Positions 21,205 through 32,345 are shown, numbered from the stretch's first letter. The stretch: 64,000 bases of DNA from Branchipolynoe longqiensis (GCA_030323885.1 CM059194.1:8976963-9040962); one strand, 5' to 3'. Program-made: numbers and translations. Notes: generated by a model from the letters alone, not told the origin.

Positions 21205-21330
21205 GAACGCCCCGCCACAATTCAGAACGCCCCGCCCCGCCCCGCCCCGCCCCGCCCCGCCCCGCCCCGCCCCGCCCCCGCCCCGCCCCGCCCCCGCCCC
21301 GCCCCACCCCGCCCCGCCCCGCCCGTGTCA
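21205..21330. repeat. (CCCCG)n tandem repeat
   Basis: About 22 CCCCG units, occasionally CCCCCG. The minus strand is runs of GGGG spaced by C, a strong G-quadruplex candidate. Confidence 0.95.
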
Positions 21331-21685
21331 CACGGTCGCGTGGCGCCTCACACACGCTTCATGACGCATGCGCAGTGAATGCTTTTAGAAGGTGTTGATG
21401 GCGCACTTGGTGCCCGCCGAAATACCCTGAGGTGCGGGGATGATTCCTGTTCTGGGATCCATGCTGGTGCCTGGTGATCACACTTGAAGGACTTCCTGCC
21501 TGTACGGGATCAATGCCGTGCTTACCCAGCATGCAGTGCGCTCTGGCTGCAGCAGGGCATTGTGGGATCTGGAGAGCCCACCTGACAACGACGAAAAGCG
21601 CTGCATTCAACGGACACGTGATCAGACCAGCGCACCACATGACTACTGAACTCAAGCACCCAAGTCGCACCCGATTCACACACCT
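21331..21685. other. GC-rich unique segment before the 32-bp array
   Basis: Higher GC than its surroundings with several CpGs, and CATTGTGGGATCTGGAGAGCC. It may hold an exon or promoter, but no frame looks conserved. Confidence 0.25.
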
Positions 21686-21687
21686 CA

Positions 21688-22955
21688 ACGTTACACTAAG
21701 CCAAGTACCACCGACCTTAATGTTACACTAAACCAAGTATCACCCAACTCAACATTACACTAAACCAAGTACCACCCACCTCAACGTTACACTAAACCAA
21801 GTACCACCCACCTCAACAGTACACTAAGCCAAGTACCACCCACCTCAACAGTACACTAAGCCAAGTACCACCCACCTCAACATTACACTAAACCAAGTAC
21901 CACCCACCTCAACAGTACACTAAGCCAAGTACCACCCACCTCAATGTTACACTAAACCAAGTACCACCCACCTCAACATTACAGTCAGCCAAGTAGCACC
22001 CACCTCAATGTTACACTAAGCCAAGTGCCACCCACCTGAACATTACACTAAGCCAAGTAGCACCCACCTCAATGTTACACTAAACCAAGTACCACCCACC
22101 TCAACATTACACTAAACCAAGTACCACCCACCTCAATGTTACACTAAACCAAGTACCACACACCTCAACATTACAGTAAGCCAAGTACCACCCACCTCAA
22201 CATTACACTAAACCAAGTACCACATGGTTCAACATTACACTAAGCCAAGTACCACCCTCCTCAACATTACACTATGCCAAGTACCACCCGCCCCAACATT
22301 GCACTAAATCAAGTACCACCCACCTCAACATTACACTAACCCAAGTACCACCCACTTCAACATTACACTATGCCAAGTACCACCCACCCCAACATTACAC
22401 TAAACCAAGTACCACATGCTTCAACATTGCACTAAGCCAAGTACCACCCACCTCAACATTACACTAAGCCAAGTACCACCCACCCCAACTCTACACTAAG
22501 CCAAGTACCACCCACCCCAACTTTACACTAAGCCAAGTACTACCCACCTCAACATTACACTAACCCAAGTACCACCGACCTCAACATTACACTATGCCAA
22601 GTACCACCCGCCTCAGTGTTACACTAAACCAAGTACCACCCACCTCAATGCTACACTAACCCAAGTACCACTCACCTCAACATTACACTATGCCATCTAC
22701 CACCCACCTCAACATTACACTAAGCCAAGTACCACCCACCTCAACATTACACTAAACCAAGTACCACCCACCTCAACATTACACTATGCCAAGTACCACC
22801 CACTTCAACATTACACTAAACCAAGTACCACCCACTTCAACATTACACTATGCCAAGTACCACCCACCTCAACATTGCACTAAGCCAAGTACCACCCACT
22901 TCAACATTACACTAAACCAAGTACCACCCACTTCAACATTACACTAACCCATCCT
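21688..22955. repeat. 32-bp minisatellite, about 39 units
   Basis: The unit is CACCCACCTCAACATTACAC followed by TAAACCAAGTAC, with point variants (AGCC/ACCC/TGCC before AAGT; ACAGT/ATGTT/ACATT). There are no spacers between units, so it is a satellite array and not a CRISPR. Confidence 0.95.
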
Positions 22956-22974
22956 ATCATCCCACCAACTACCC

Positions 22975-23936
22975 TAACAGCCTCGACGACTCTGTGTTCT
23001 GGGATCTGGAGGAGGGTGACTAAACACAATACTAGTCACCAGCCAATGAGATAGCGCATTAGGCAAATGATCTTCCAAGTTGTGCGGTGTATGCAGAGGG
23101 CCATCTATCAACAAGTTACAGTCAGTCACATTGCGAATAAACGGGCCCACCGGCCTGCTGCGCCAATAGATCCAGCCAGTTAAGGTGGAAAGTACCCGAC
23201 TAGAGTGGTTCCAGATTCTGCCGATAGATGTCACTAGCTTAACTGGTGGGGTGTAATACATGAAGAGAGCGGCAGTGAAATTCTAGAAGAAAAACACAAT
23301 ATAGCTGTCTTTTTGTATTTGTTGTTATATTACAAGGATAAGAGCTTGATGCCTGATGCGATGTGAATATCTGAATATAATCAAGCATTTTATCATTTTC
23401 CCAACCATTCTTTACGGAGACATAGCATGTGAAATCATAGGCAGTCGGAGAATGTACCCGACTAGAGTGGTTCCAGATACTTTCGACAGATGTCACTAGC
23501 TTAATTGGGGGTATATTGTCATATCTACACTGTCCTCTGGCTGACTTTCAATCTTAACAAGGATCATCAGTCTTTGTTTCAAATACAAAGATCTATAAGC
23601 AAATTAAGACAAACTTAACTTAACATATTCATCCATTTATTTTATTTGTTAGTTTGTTGATTCTGTTTATTTCTAAGATTGTCATTTGGGAACACTTCAT
23701 AGATACTGATGGTCTTCACAACCTGAACAATGTCCAGAAGGGGGGGGGGGATAAACGCTGTGTTCTAATTGCTTTTCAGGCTAAAACATCGGTCACATTT
23801 TATCAGCAATTTTATGTCAGGATTAGGGGAGAGGAAGAATGTAGAACTTAATCCTAACATTGGTAGGATTGTGAAAACTATTAACATTTATGGACCATCC
23901 CCCAAGACTTCGAACATATATATAGATCAAAAGTCT
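22975..23936. repeat. Unique DNA with a 60-bp direct repeat
   Basis: TACCCGACTAGAGTGGTTCC through GATGTCACTAGCTTAA occurs at 23193-23244 and again at 23455-23504. Between and after is ordinary AT-rich sequence with a G-run at 23740-23750. Nothing else is recognised. Confidence 0.55.
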
Positions 23937-24270
23937 CTGTGGCGGAGTGGTTAGAGTGTCTGACTTTTTTCTAGGTCAAACTCCTAATCTGAGTGTCGGC
24001 GGTTCGATTCCCCGTGCCCCCAGCTCTGCCAATTTGGATTTCCACCGCTGTGTATAACTTACACCGTCATCAAAGGCCGGTTGCTCTCATACCATGTCTA
24101 TGTGGTGTGGGAGGTTAAAAATCCCTTGGGTCGGTAAAAGTGTAGGCTCGGGCTTTCTATCGACCAGCAGTGGAATGAGGAAGACCAGTCGTCTATGACT
24201 GAAATTTCCCCTGCTTAAACAACTAATGGACCAAACAAATATATATATATATATATATGTTGTATAAGCC
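23937..24270 (+). mobile_element. tRNA-derived SINE with long variable arm (Leu/Ser-like head)
   Basis: The head GGCGGAGTGGTTAGAGTGTC (box A) and GGCGGTTCGATTCCCCG (box B), with a long extra arm between, resembles a class II tRNA. The body follows: AATTTGGATTTCCACCGCTG, GTGTGGGAGGTTAAAAATCC, then GTGGAATGAGGAAGACCAG. The last phrase also occurs in the arms at 14950 and 15950. It ends near a (TA)n run. Confidence 0.7.
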
Positions 24271-24678
24271 ATTATACGATTATAATAAGGCCGGAAGCTT
24301 CCATCTGCTCCTCAGCCATAATTCCTCCCTCAGTCATCGACTAGCGGAGCCTTTCTACGCATCTACTGTTCCAGTATAGTCAACCTCAGATCCATTGGGG
24401 GCGCCACCCGTCTGTGCAGGCACCACTGCCCCTCCCCCCACCTACACTCACTGTACCACCGAAAATGTATATGTATAAATATATGTGTGTGCTGTATTAA
24501 TGTATTATGTGAATACAAATAGCATATAGATCACCATTAAATATGGTGTTCACGGAAATGGGGTACCAGCCTGATTAACCACTCTCCTGCAACAAAACCT
24601 GACGGTGGCGCCACCTATGGCTGATTTCGACACTCCTCAGTCCTATACAACTGGCTCAGTAGTCACAACTCTTTGATC
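24271..24678. other. Nothing recognised
   Basis: Mixed sequence with two GGCGCCACC motifs (24400 and 24606). No frames. Confidence 0.35.
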
Positions 24679-24727
24679 TAGAAGTAACTGTATATATATA
24701 TTTATTATATATATACAGTTACTTCTA
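24679..24727. repeat. Perfect hairpin with AT core
   Basis: TAGAAGTAACTGTATATATA and its exact reverse complement are separated by a few bases, giving a stem of about 22 bp. Confidence 0.85.
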
Positions 24728-26500
24728 TATATATATATCTATATAATATATATATATGCATTATATAATTTATTATGTGAATATAAATAAAGAATAGTTT
24801 TTCGGTGCTCCTTCTGGGCACCTCTCGCTTCCCAACACCCCTTATTGTCTGCAGCCCCCCCCCCCCCCCCTGTAACCGGGCACTCTCTGCTTCCCCCTGC
24901 CTGGGAACCGACTCCAACGGTCTCCTAGCTCTCACTTCAAAAGTCTGTATTATATATACAGCTATAATTGTGATTATATCCACTGATTTGCATATATACT
25001 ATGCATGCATTTGGAAATAGGTATATATATATTTTGATATATTTCTTTACAAAAAAGGAAAGAAGGAAAAAGTGTTTAAAGACAACTAAAACCATGGAAT
25101 ACATATTCACTGAATGCATGATACTTTTATTGGACTGGAATTGTACACAGTTACTACTACAGCTGATACTTCATTTATAAAATGTATAATACTTTTAGTA
25201 TCAAACAAGATTTGCATACAGTTACTATTACAACTGATAGTAGTTTCATTTATGTATTAAGGAATTGTACTGTACGGCCGGAAACCAGTGCTCTGGTGCT
25301 GACAAGAGATATTCGATGAATAAAATACACTTTAGTAAAAAAAATAGTGAGAGTGGTGGTGGTGGTGGTAGGGGGGGGGGGGAGATGCTGCAGATACAAT
25401 GGTTAGGTACTTCAATGCAGTGAACAATGCTCTCCAGGTTGCTCCAATCGATAGGATGGCAGTCTCTAATACATAAGGCAAGATGCTTATACTTTACATA
25501 TATATAAAGAATGAGAGAGAAATCAATATTCTCAGTTATTCCATCTCTATGTTATATATATATACCCGGCATATAGGTTATATGTGGGTATAGGTGGACG
25601 TGCTTGGGTTCTATTCCCCCGTGGGTTAATTTGCTATCGAGATCACCCTTCACTTCCATTAAACTGGTGACGTCACAAAGGTAGTCTTTGTTGCTTCCTC
25701 TCGTGTGGCTTACATGCTGTATAAGAATTATATGAGCATAATAACCCAGAATTCCATACTCGTTCCTCAGCTCGACCCGCCTGTGTTTGGGTGATGGAGC
25801 TTGGGGCTGGTCATCTACTACTCCAGCCTACTCAACCTCAGCTCCGACGGTGGCACCACCTCCCACTGCTCGCTATCTGCTCATAACCTAGGTCACCATA
25901 CTGCCAATTCTTTTCTTTTTAGGCAAGTGGTGTCTTGTTCCTCTAGCCAGAGAAAATACACTCTAAGCGACTATCATGCCTTCCTCTTATTCATTATGTA
26001 GGCGAACTATTATATATATATATATACACACATAAATCCTTCACTGTGACTGACACAGTTCTACAACAGCAGCGGGGAGATGGTGGGCCAATGGGGGCGC
26101 CACCTGTACATGTGGGTAATTTGGTAAGACAGGTATAGTAGATAGATCCCCTTCCGTACATTTATACTCGCATAATACATTATGCATTACACATATGTGT
26201 ACCCTTAGCTCTATGGATTGTGGTGTCACCAGCGGCACTTGGACTAACTACCCTAGCTGCAGTGTATGTTTCATACCTCCTGGCTATGTACATATATACA
26301 GAGACATGGCCTGTGTACAACGTCATCACGAACCTGCATGTGCACAAGACAGTTCTCATAGCCGAGACACCGGTCTTCTGATCATAGTTATTTACACTTT
26401 TTTATATCAATATATATTGTATAAAATTTAGTATATCACATAAATGAAAACATTGTGAACACTGGGTACAGTGGCTTCTCTCAGGTTGAATAACTGCATC
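24728..26500. other. AT-rich DNA with simple repeats
   Basis: (TA)n tracts, a C-run at 24857-24870, GGT repeats at 25355-25385, and a retroelement-like 3' phrase ACGGCCGGAAACCAGTGCTC at 25275 that recurs at 37444. No gene is supported. Confidence 0.45.
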
Positions 26501-26564
26501 GTTTGTGGGTTCACTGTAGCCTAGCTTGGAATGGGATGGGTGCTCAGGCAGAAACCACTATTCC

Positions 26565-27085
26565 AGAGAGGTCACATTCCAGAGAGACTGTTCCAGAGAG
26601 GTCACATTCCAGAGAGACTATTCCAGAGAGGTCACATTCTAGAGAGACTATTCCAGAGATATCACAGTCTAAAAAGAGTGTTCCAGACAAGTCACATTCC
26701 AGAGACACCATTCCAGAGAGGTCACATTCTAGAGAGACTGTTCGAGAGAGGTCACATTCTAGAGAGACTGTTCCAAAGAGGTCATACTCTAGAGAGAATG
26801 TTCGAGAGAGGTCACATTCTAGAGAGACTGTTCGAGAGAGAGGTCACATTCTACAGAGACTGTTCCAGAGATGTCACATTCTACAGAGACTGTTCCAGAG
26901 AGGTCACATTCTAGAGAGAATGTTCCAGAGAGGTCACATTCTACAGAGACTGTTCCAGAGATGTCACATTCTACAGAGACTGTTCCAGAGATGTCACATA
27001 CTACAGAGACTGTTCCAGAGAGGTCACATTCTACAGATACTGTTCCAGAGAGGTCACATTCTAGAGAGACTGTTCCTATTTACAA
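26565..27085. repeat. 30-bp minisatellite GAGAGGTCACATTCTAGAGA...
   Basis: About 17 units of GAGGTCACATTCTAGAGAGA plus CTGTTCCAGA. The 30-bp length keeps frames open over hundreds of bases on the plus strand, producing ERSHSRETVP-type repeats. Nothing else suggests coding. 27090-27220 continues as short ACACATTTACAAA repeats. Confidence 0.9.
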
Positions 27086-27220
27086 AGATACATTTAACAA
27101 GACAGATTCACAGACACACTTTTATTAACACAACACATATACAAAGAGACACATTTAAAAAAACACATTTACAAACGCACACTTTCATTAACAAAACACA
27201 TTTACAAACACACATTTAAC

Positions 27221-27525
27221 TAAACTGGCAGGGTAGCTCTATGGATGCTGTGAAGTGAGTGCGACAACCAAAGACAATGTATGACAAGACACGCAGCACC
27301 ACTCAGTGTTTTCATTTAGGAATTATTAAAATAACCATTCAGTGGCGCCATTCTATGGCAAACAAGGTGTGTTGTCTTTGATCAGGTGTAGTAGCAGTTT
27401 TCTTACTCAGACATAATCACACATTTTAATTATGTATGACACAGAATAAAGCGATTAAAGTATTTTGTTGTATTTCACGGGAAAGCGCTGAGTAGCTCTT
27501 CTTGTCATACATTGTCTTTGCTACA
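27221..27525. other. Nothing recognised
   Basis: Unique sequence. CAATGTATGACAAGA near 27276 and TCTTGTCATACATTG near 27499 are inverted 15-mers, possibly the ends of a short TIR element of about 240 bp. Confidence 0.4.
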
Positions 27526-27718
27526 ACCCCAACCAGTGCTGTCCTGTCTGTGGGAAAGTGCATATAAAAGACTCCTCGCTGCTTGTCGGAAAGAGTAGCC
27601 TATGTGGCGGCAGTGGGTTTCTTCCAGAGAAATATGTCAGAATCACCATATTTGACATCCAATAACCGATGATAAAAATCAAAGTGCTCTAGAGATGTCG
27701 TTAAATAAAACAAGCTTG
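27526..27718 (+). mobile_element. Molluscan-type SINE fragment (3' part)
   Basis: It contains CCAGTGCTGTCCTGTCTGTG, GAAATATGTCAGAATCACCA and CGATGATAAAAATCAAAGTG, then GTCGTTAAATAAAAC. I recognise this 3' body from memory as a very common molluscan SINE (V-SINE/RUDI-like). The tRNA head is missing. Confidence 0.7.
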
Positions 27719-27766
27719 ACTTTTTACTACAACCCCCACCCCCACCCCCAACATACACACCCCACA

Positions 27767-28378
27767 TCACGTGCCGTTGCTTACCGGCACATCGCCTAAG
27801 GGTGCCACTGCGGTCACCGGGTTCCCCGCCGCCTCCTGGTGGATGTCACGCGCGCAGGAGGCGGCGCAGATTTCAGGCGCGACGACGAGCAGGTAAACAA
27901 AGAAGGCCAGAACGAGGCAACAGCAGGCGAGTGCCACCAGCTGCCATAGCGGCTGGGACACAAACTGCGCATATGCGACACACAGAGCGCTCCATACGCC
28001 GAGGGCGCCGAGGGCGGCGAGGGTGACGAGGCAGCGTTCGTCATTGTCCTCCCTGCCGCCAGGCGGCAGCACCCCGCAAACTAGGGCAGTGAGCGATAAT
28101 AGGGCGAGCACGACCAGCGGCAGCAGTAGGCTGGGCAGGGCCAGCGTGCAGGGCATCAGCAGGCTGCTGGTTGTCGGCAGTCTGTTAGGGGTGCTGGTTG
28201 TCGGCAGGCTGTCTGCGGTGTTGGTTGTCAGCAGGGTGTTTGTGGTGCTGGTTGTCGGCAGGCTGTTGGGTCCCGGAAGGCTGCTGGGTCCCGACAGGTT
28301 GTTTGTGGAACTGGGTCCTGGCTGGGGCAGGGAGACGACGCCCCCTGGTGACGTCACGATGTAGGTTAGGACGATAGC
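27767..28378 (-). CDS. Class C GPCR, 3' exon (EL2, TM5-TM7, C-tail)
   Basis: The minus strand has a branch-like CCCTGACC and CCTTGTGTCTGCTCCAG just before 28378, a good 3' splice site. The exon starts AIVLTYIVTSP, which fits directly after the exon ending at 38603 (phase 0 on both sides). A long Pro/Ser/Thr/Asn-rich second extracellular loop with about five TTSTPN-type repeats follows. Next come TM5 (LPSLLLPLVVLALLSLTALV), TM6 (VTLAALGALGVWSALCVAYA), TM7 (LWQLVALACCCLVLAFFVYL, then LVVAPEIC) and a tail of about 33 residues ending at a stop (27767). The Cys at the end of EL2 could pair with the TM3 Cys, as in other class C receptors. No tail interaction motif is clear. Confidence 0.7.
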   Translation of the reverse strand, partial: AIVLTYIVTSPGGVVSLPQPGPSSTNNLSGPSSLPGPNSLPTTSTTNTLLTTNTADSLPTTSTPNRLPTTSSLLMPCTLALPSLLLPLVVLALLSLTALVCGVLPPGGREDNDERCLVTLAALGALGVWSALCVAYAQFVSQPLWQLVALACCCLVLAFFVYLLVVAPEICAASCARDIHQEAAGNPVTAVAPLGDVPVSNGT

Positions 28379-28964
28379 CTGGAGCAGACACAAGGTTTGG
28401 TCAGGGTGGGCGACTGGTGGAAGCACCGTGCGGGTTCAATCCGCGACACAAACAAAGCAACACTAAAAAAATCCATGTGTCACCACCGCGCCTAGCATTC
28501 GACATAACTTGTTGTTTGTTTGGGTTTACATCCTAGCAACATTAAGGTCATATCTAGGTAGATCAGCTAAACTTTCAAACCACAACAAAGAGTATAAATG
28601 TAAGCTCTTTCAACAGATCTTGCTGAGACAAACTCAAATCTCTTGTAATTTTGAAAATATCTTAATAGGGGAGAAAATTATGGCATTTCTAATGTCGGCT
28701 TAATTGTTAAATTTAGTCTGGATTCACCATTATAATAAACTGTGACCCTTACCACATTGTTACAGCTTTCTATGCTCAAAGTATTTTGATTTTGGTATTT
28801 TAATGTGTATTTTCGGCGAGATTAGATCATGTTCTTTCCAGTGATATAAAATTTATGAAAATATTCCAATGCAAAAGTACTTTAATCAAGGCCAGAATGG
28901 TGAAAATACAGGAACATTTTAATATAGACATGGTGACCGACGCACCCCTATCAGTATCTGACAT

Positions 28965-29165
28965 ACCTATCATATCAGGACAGGGATTACCAGAACATGA
29001 CAACTCAGGGTGAAATTTCAGTGGCACAGTGAGATATCGAGTCATGGTGATGGCAGAACGGTATATCAGTGTGGCAGCACAATAAAGCCACCATGTAAGT
29101 GTACTTTCTCCACATCACCACCTCCCGATATCTCTTTAGATGTTGTGAGCATGTAAAACCCCAAT
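28965..29165 (+). mobile_element. Diverged main SINE fragment
   Basis: GTGAGATATCGAGTCATGGTG, GTGTGGCAGCACAATAAAG and TTTAGATGTTGTGAGCATG follow the SINE body order with many changes. Head absent. Confidence 0.55.
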
Positions 29166-29239
29166 CAGTTAATCTTTGTTTTCTTACCTGGAAAACATTG
29201 GCGTGGCGTTACAGGTTCTGCTAAAAAACTGATGACAGC

Positions 29240-29356
29240 ATCAAATTGTTAAAACCAAGACCCTTAGATAGATCTAATCCTACATATCCAACTTAGAAAC
29301 GAGTGCACCCTTTATGCATTTGTTGCCGCATAGAAGGCGATAGATACTACGTCAAT
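29240..29356. mobile_element. Partial MITE family A half, inverted
   Basis: CTACATATCCAACTTAGAAA, GCATTTGTTGCCGCATAGAAGG and nearby text match 63078-63140 (the family A right half) and lie against the complete copy that begins at 29357. Confidence 0.5.
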
Positions 29357-30222
29357 TTAAAGTTGCATACTCCGATGGTTTTGAATTTCTCTATTTTTTC
29401 TGAGATAAATATACTAGATCGATCACTAGTATCTACTTTACATTAGTGATGCTTAGCCACTGCCGTATTGGCCACTCGTGGCTTACACATGCTTTTCTGC
29501 TCAAGGGGGAACCTCCCCCTGAATGTATTGGGTGTCAGTCCCCGCTGACACTCAAACACATTTGACTAAGTTGCGTTGATTTTTTGGCCCTGCGCCAACG
29601 GTTCTACACTGCAGACAGTATGCATGATCTTTTTACTAAGTTAAAACAGGAAAACATTTTAGCCTTTTTGAGGGCAGCTGGACTGTACCACCTCATATAG
29701 TTTACTAAATAGATTCTATCAATTATTTATGAAACTTTTCTTTTTCTATGGGAATTTGTTTCCCTTGACCAAAAATATATGATTGTGAGCTTTCTAATTT
29801 AATTAGTGTCTATTGGCACATACTTGATTGTCTGCTTTTACATGTAAAAGCGATGGTTTGAACAAAAAACAAACATTTCTCGCCGTGAATATGGCCTATG
29901 CTGCCGACATGGCGTAAAGCAACCACCAATCAATCAATGAAACTTTACATTAGTTCAAAGTTACTTTTATTTCAAATGGTAAACGTTTTAGATATTTTGA
30001 GTGCAAACATGGAAAATTAGTTTTGGCAAGCTTGCCAAAACTCTGACACCATATAATTCTGTAGTAGCAGGTTCTGTTAAATTGACTCAGTATTGCCTTT
30101 TACGCAGAAACAAATGCTTAATAAGTGTATCAGTATCTAAGTTAGATATGTAAAATCAAATCTAGATAATTGGTTTGGTTTTGAAAATTTAAAAAAATTT
30201 CATCGGACTATGCAGCTTTAAT
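29357..30222. mobile_element. MITE family A split by a Nimbus-like insertion
   Basis: The left end TTTAAAGTTGCATACTCCGATG and right end CATCGGACTATGCAGCTTTAA frame the element. The middle is interrupted at 29446-29938 by a retrotransposon 3' end. ACTTTACATTAGT lies on both sides (29433-29445 and 29941-29953), which is the target duplication. Confidence 0.85.
29446..29938 (+). pseudogene. Nimbus-like 3' end, 5'-truncated, inside MITE A
   Basis: It starts at the segment equivalent to 5112 (CACTGCCGTATTGGCCACTC), keeps the C-terminal zinc-like part with a stop, then the 3' UTR and an AATC tail. A 13-bp target duplication and severe 5' truncation are normal for target-primed reverse transcription. 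Confidence 0.85.
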
Positions 30223-30259
30223 ACGCCCTGTTACTGTTGAAACCTATGGTGACATAACT

Positions 30260-30345
30260 TTGATACGCTTGTCAAAGTTAATCACTTCAAATATTTCCCA
30301 AGTTATCACTTCAAATATTTCCCAAGTTAGGCATATAACTAAAAG
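30260..30345. repeat. Short tandem TCACTTCAAATATTTCCCAAGT
   Basis: A roughly 22-bp unit occurs twice in a row (30283-30328). Otherwise unremarkable. Confidence 0.6.
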
Positions 30346-30472
30346 GTTACTTCAAACCAAAGTAAAATCGATTATATTGATCAATCTAATATATTTATTT
30401 AAGAAAATGGTAGACATGGGTATGAACAGGATGGTCAGCTTGTACTGCAAGTGCAACTACCTCTCCAGCAGC

Positions 30473-30782
30473 ACCGGACGCGATGGCCGAATCGATAGAG
30501 CGCAGACTTCCCGTGCAGAAGGTCGGGAGTTGGAATCCGAGCCGAGTCAAACCATTGACTTATGAAATTGATACTTGTCGCTCCCTAGCCTGGAGCTTGG
30601 CATTACTAGGATAGGGCAAAGACTGGTTAGCTCAGTATCAGGATACTGTGACTGAGTGGGATATTTGATTATAATGCCGGCGGCCTGATCTCCAAGTGGG
30701 GCAGCACTATACGTGAGTGTGCGCTGTCACAAGTCGGTACCCGTCCCGACATGATCATAGATGTTGATAGGATGTTTGTTTG
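30473..30782 (+). mobile_element. Main tRNA-derived SINE, plus copy
   Basis: The head is CGATGGCCGAATCGATAGAGCG. The body, including GATACTGTGACTGAGTGGGA, runs to ATCATAGATGTTGATAGGA. It is joined tail-to-tail with the next, inverted copy. Confidence 0.85.
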
Positions 30783-31137
30783 TTGTTGTTTTACGTCCTA
30801 GCAACATCTAAGGTCATATCAGGACAGGTACCGACTTGTGATAGTACGCACTCGTGGCAACTTGTTATAGTGCTACCCCACTGGGAGACCAGGCCATTGG
30901 AGACCAGGCACCATGACCTGATATCCCACTCAGTCACATTAACCTGACACTGAGCCAAAGAGTCCTTGCCCTATCCTAATAATGCAGAGTGCCTGGCTGG
31001 GAAGCGACAAGTATCAATTTTTAAATCATTGATTTGACTTGACCAGGGTTCGAACCCACGAACCCATGGGTTCGGATCCCCTGATCTCCCAAAACAGGAG
31101 ACAGATGCTCAACTCATTCGGCCATCCCGTCTGGTTG
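30783..31137 (-). mobile_element. Main tRNA-derived SINE, minus copy
   Basis: Reading from the right: the head GACGGGATGGCCGAATGAGT (tRNA-like with GGGTTCGAACCCTGG), the body, and the tail TAAAACAACAACAAACAAAC at 30779-30800. It forms a near-palindrome with the previous SINE. Confidence 0.85.
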
Positions 31138-31330
31138 CTAGGATGTAAGACCACAACAACCAACCTCTGCAGCATGTTGTACATAACTAGCGTCATTTAG
31201 TGCCACACAGAGAACGCCGACTGTGTCTTCGGGAGGCGTGGCACCTACTACTACAGTACTACTAGACTAGTTCTAGTCCACCTCTAGTTCACATCCGCCT
31301 CATCTGTTGGTGTTGCAGTTCTAAGGCCAG

Positions 31331-32090
31331 GTGTAAAATATTCTGATATACGGCATAGGGGAGAATGCAAATGTTCTATTACTGATCAGTGTACATGACC
31401 AGGCGCATGTATGTATATATATGAGACTGTCTCAAAAGGTGCTAAGCAATATGGGACAAAACTTTGTCCATTGTAACGATCAACATACTATCTACTTATA
31501 CGTTTACTCAGGATAAAATGATTTGTTTTTTACATGGTGTTTCATAATCCCAATAGAATACATATTGATTTGAAGCAAATGTCCTTGTGTTTTCAGTGGA
31601 ACTGTTTCTGTGCTGTTTTGTGTCAATTGTTACAATCGACAAAAAAACAAAGAGTTAGCCCCTTTTGAGACAGGCTCATATATGTTTGGGCTGGTGGTGC
31701 CTGAGTGGGATGTAAATACAAATAGTAGTGCTGGCAGGTCTGGGTGTGAGTGTACTCAGGGCCTCCTCCCTCTGCTGGGATAGGGATCACCACACACAAA
31801 GGTCAAGGTTGGTGGTGGTCATGGGGCCATACAGCTTGGTGGTGGTGGGCAGACCCCTGGTAGCCATGGGGACCAGGAATGAGGGATCCCTATTGGTAGG
31901 GCCAAGAATGCTTGTTTTCCATTGGGGGAAAGGGGTGGGATGATACTCTACAATGAACTCATATAACCATATAAATAATAAACCAGAGGGCTTGACTGTC
32001 TCTTCTTCTTTACATTTTATCATCTTCCTTTTTCTTTGTATTGATTTCACCATAGTCTACCTACACAGCCACAGATTCGAGCCGTTGCTT
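31331..32090 (+). mobile_element. LTR-like repeat, plus copy, with internal MITE E
   Basis: It begins TGTAAAATATTC and contains TATAAATAATAAACC (TATA/poly-A-like) at 31970-31984. It runs to CACAGATTCGAGCCGTTGC. The same sequence lies inverted at 54374-54913. A 5' TG, promoter-like AT box and poly-A-like signal suggest an LTR, but no TSD is proven. Confidence 0.5.
31420..31686. mobile_element. TIR element family E (CTGTCTCAAAAGG)
   Basis: TGAGACTGTCTCAAAAGGTG at the left and CCCCTTTTGAGACAGGCTCA at the right are inverted, with AT-rich TA-type flanks. It interrupts the LTR-like repeat, which is continuous at this point in its other copy (about 54820-54835). A related partial copy is at 37150-37395. 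Confidence 0.75.
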
Positions 32091-32091
32091 T

Positions 32092-32290
32092 TTCAAGGTG
32101 AACGCCAGTGTAAGCTGCCATAGAAGGTCCCCTTGCTGCTTATCGGAAAGAGTGTACTATGTGGCGACAGCAGGTTTCCTCTAAAGAAATATGTCAGAAA
32201 CACCATATGTTTGATGTCCAATAGCCGATGATAAAAATCGATGTGCTCTAGAGGCATCATTAAATAAAAAATTTTCTTACAGCTGTTACT
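32092..32290 (+). mobile_element. Molluscan-type SINE fragment
   Basis: GGTCCCCTTGCTGCTTATCG, GTGGCGACAGCAGGTTTCC and GCCGATGATAAAAATCGATG, then ATCATTAAATAAAAA; 3' two thirds only. Confidence 0.7.
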
Positions 32291-32345
32291 AAGTGTATTC
32301 TGAGGTATAGTCAACCACTGTTAATCCGTCCTCATTCATCTACAA

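Noticed and set aside
21688..22955. CRISPR-like regular array
   Set aside because: No spacers between units and the rest of the window is plainly eukaryotic; it is a minisatellite.
23937..24022. Candidate tRNA-Leu/Ser gene with long variable arm
   Set aside because: Followed by a SINE-like body shared with 14950 and 15950; the arms do not fold well.
26503..27219. 238-codon frame with RSHSRET repeats
   Set aside because: Follows the 30-bp minisatellite exactly and shifts frame with single-base changes in units.
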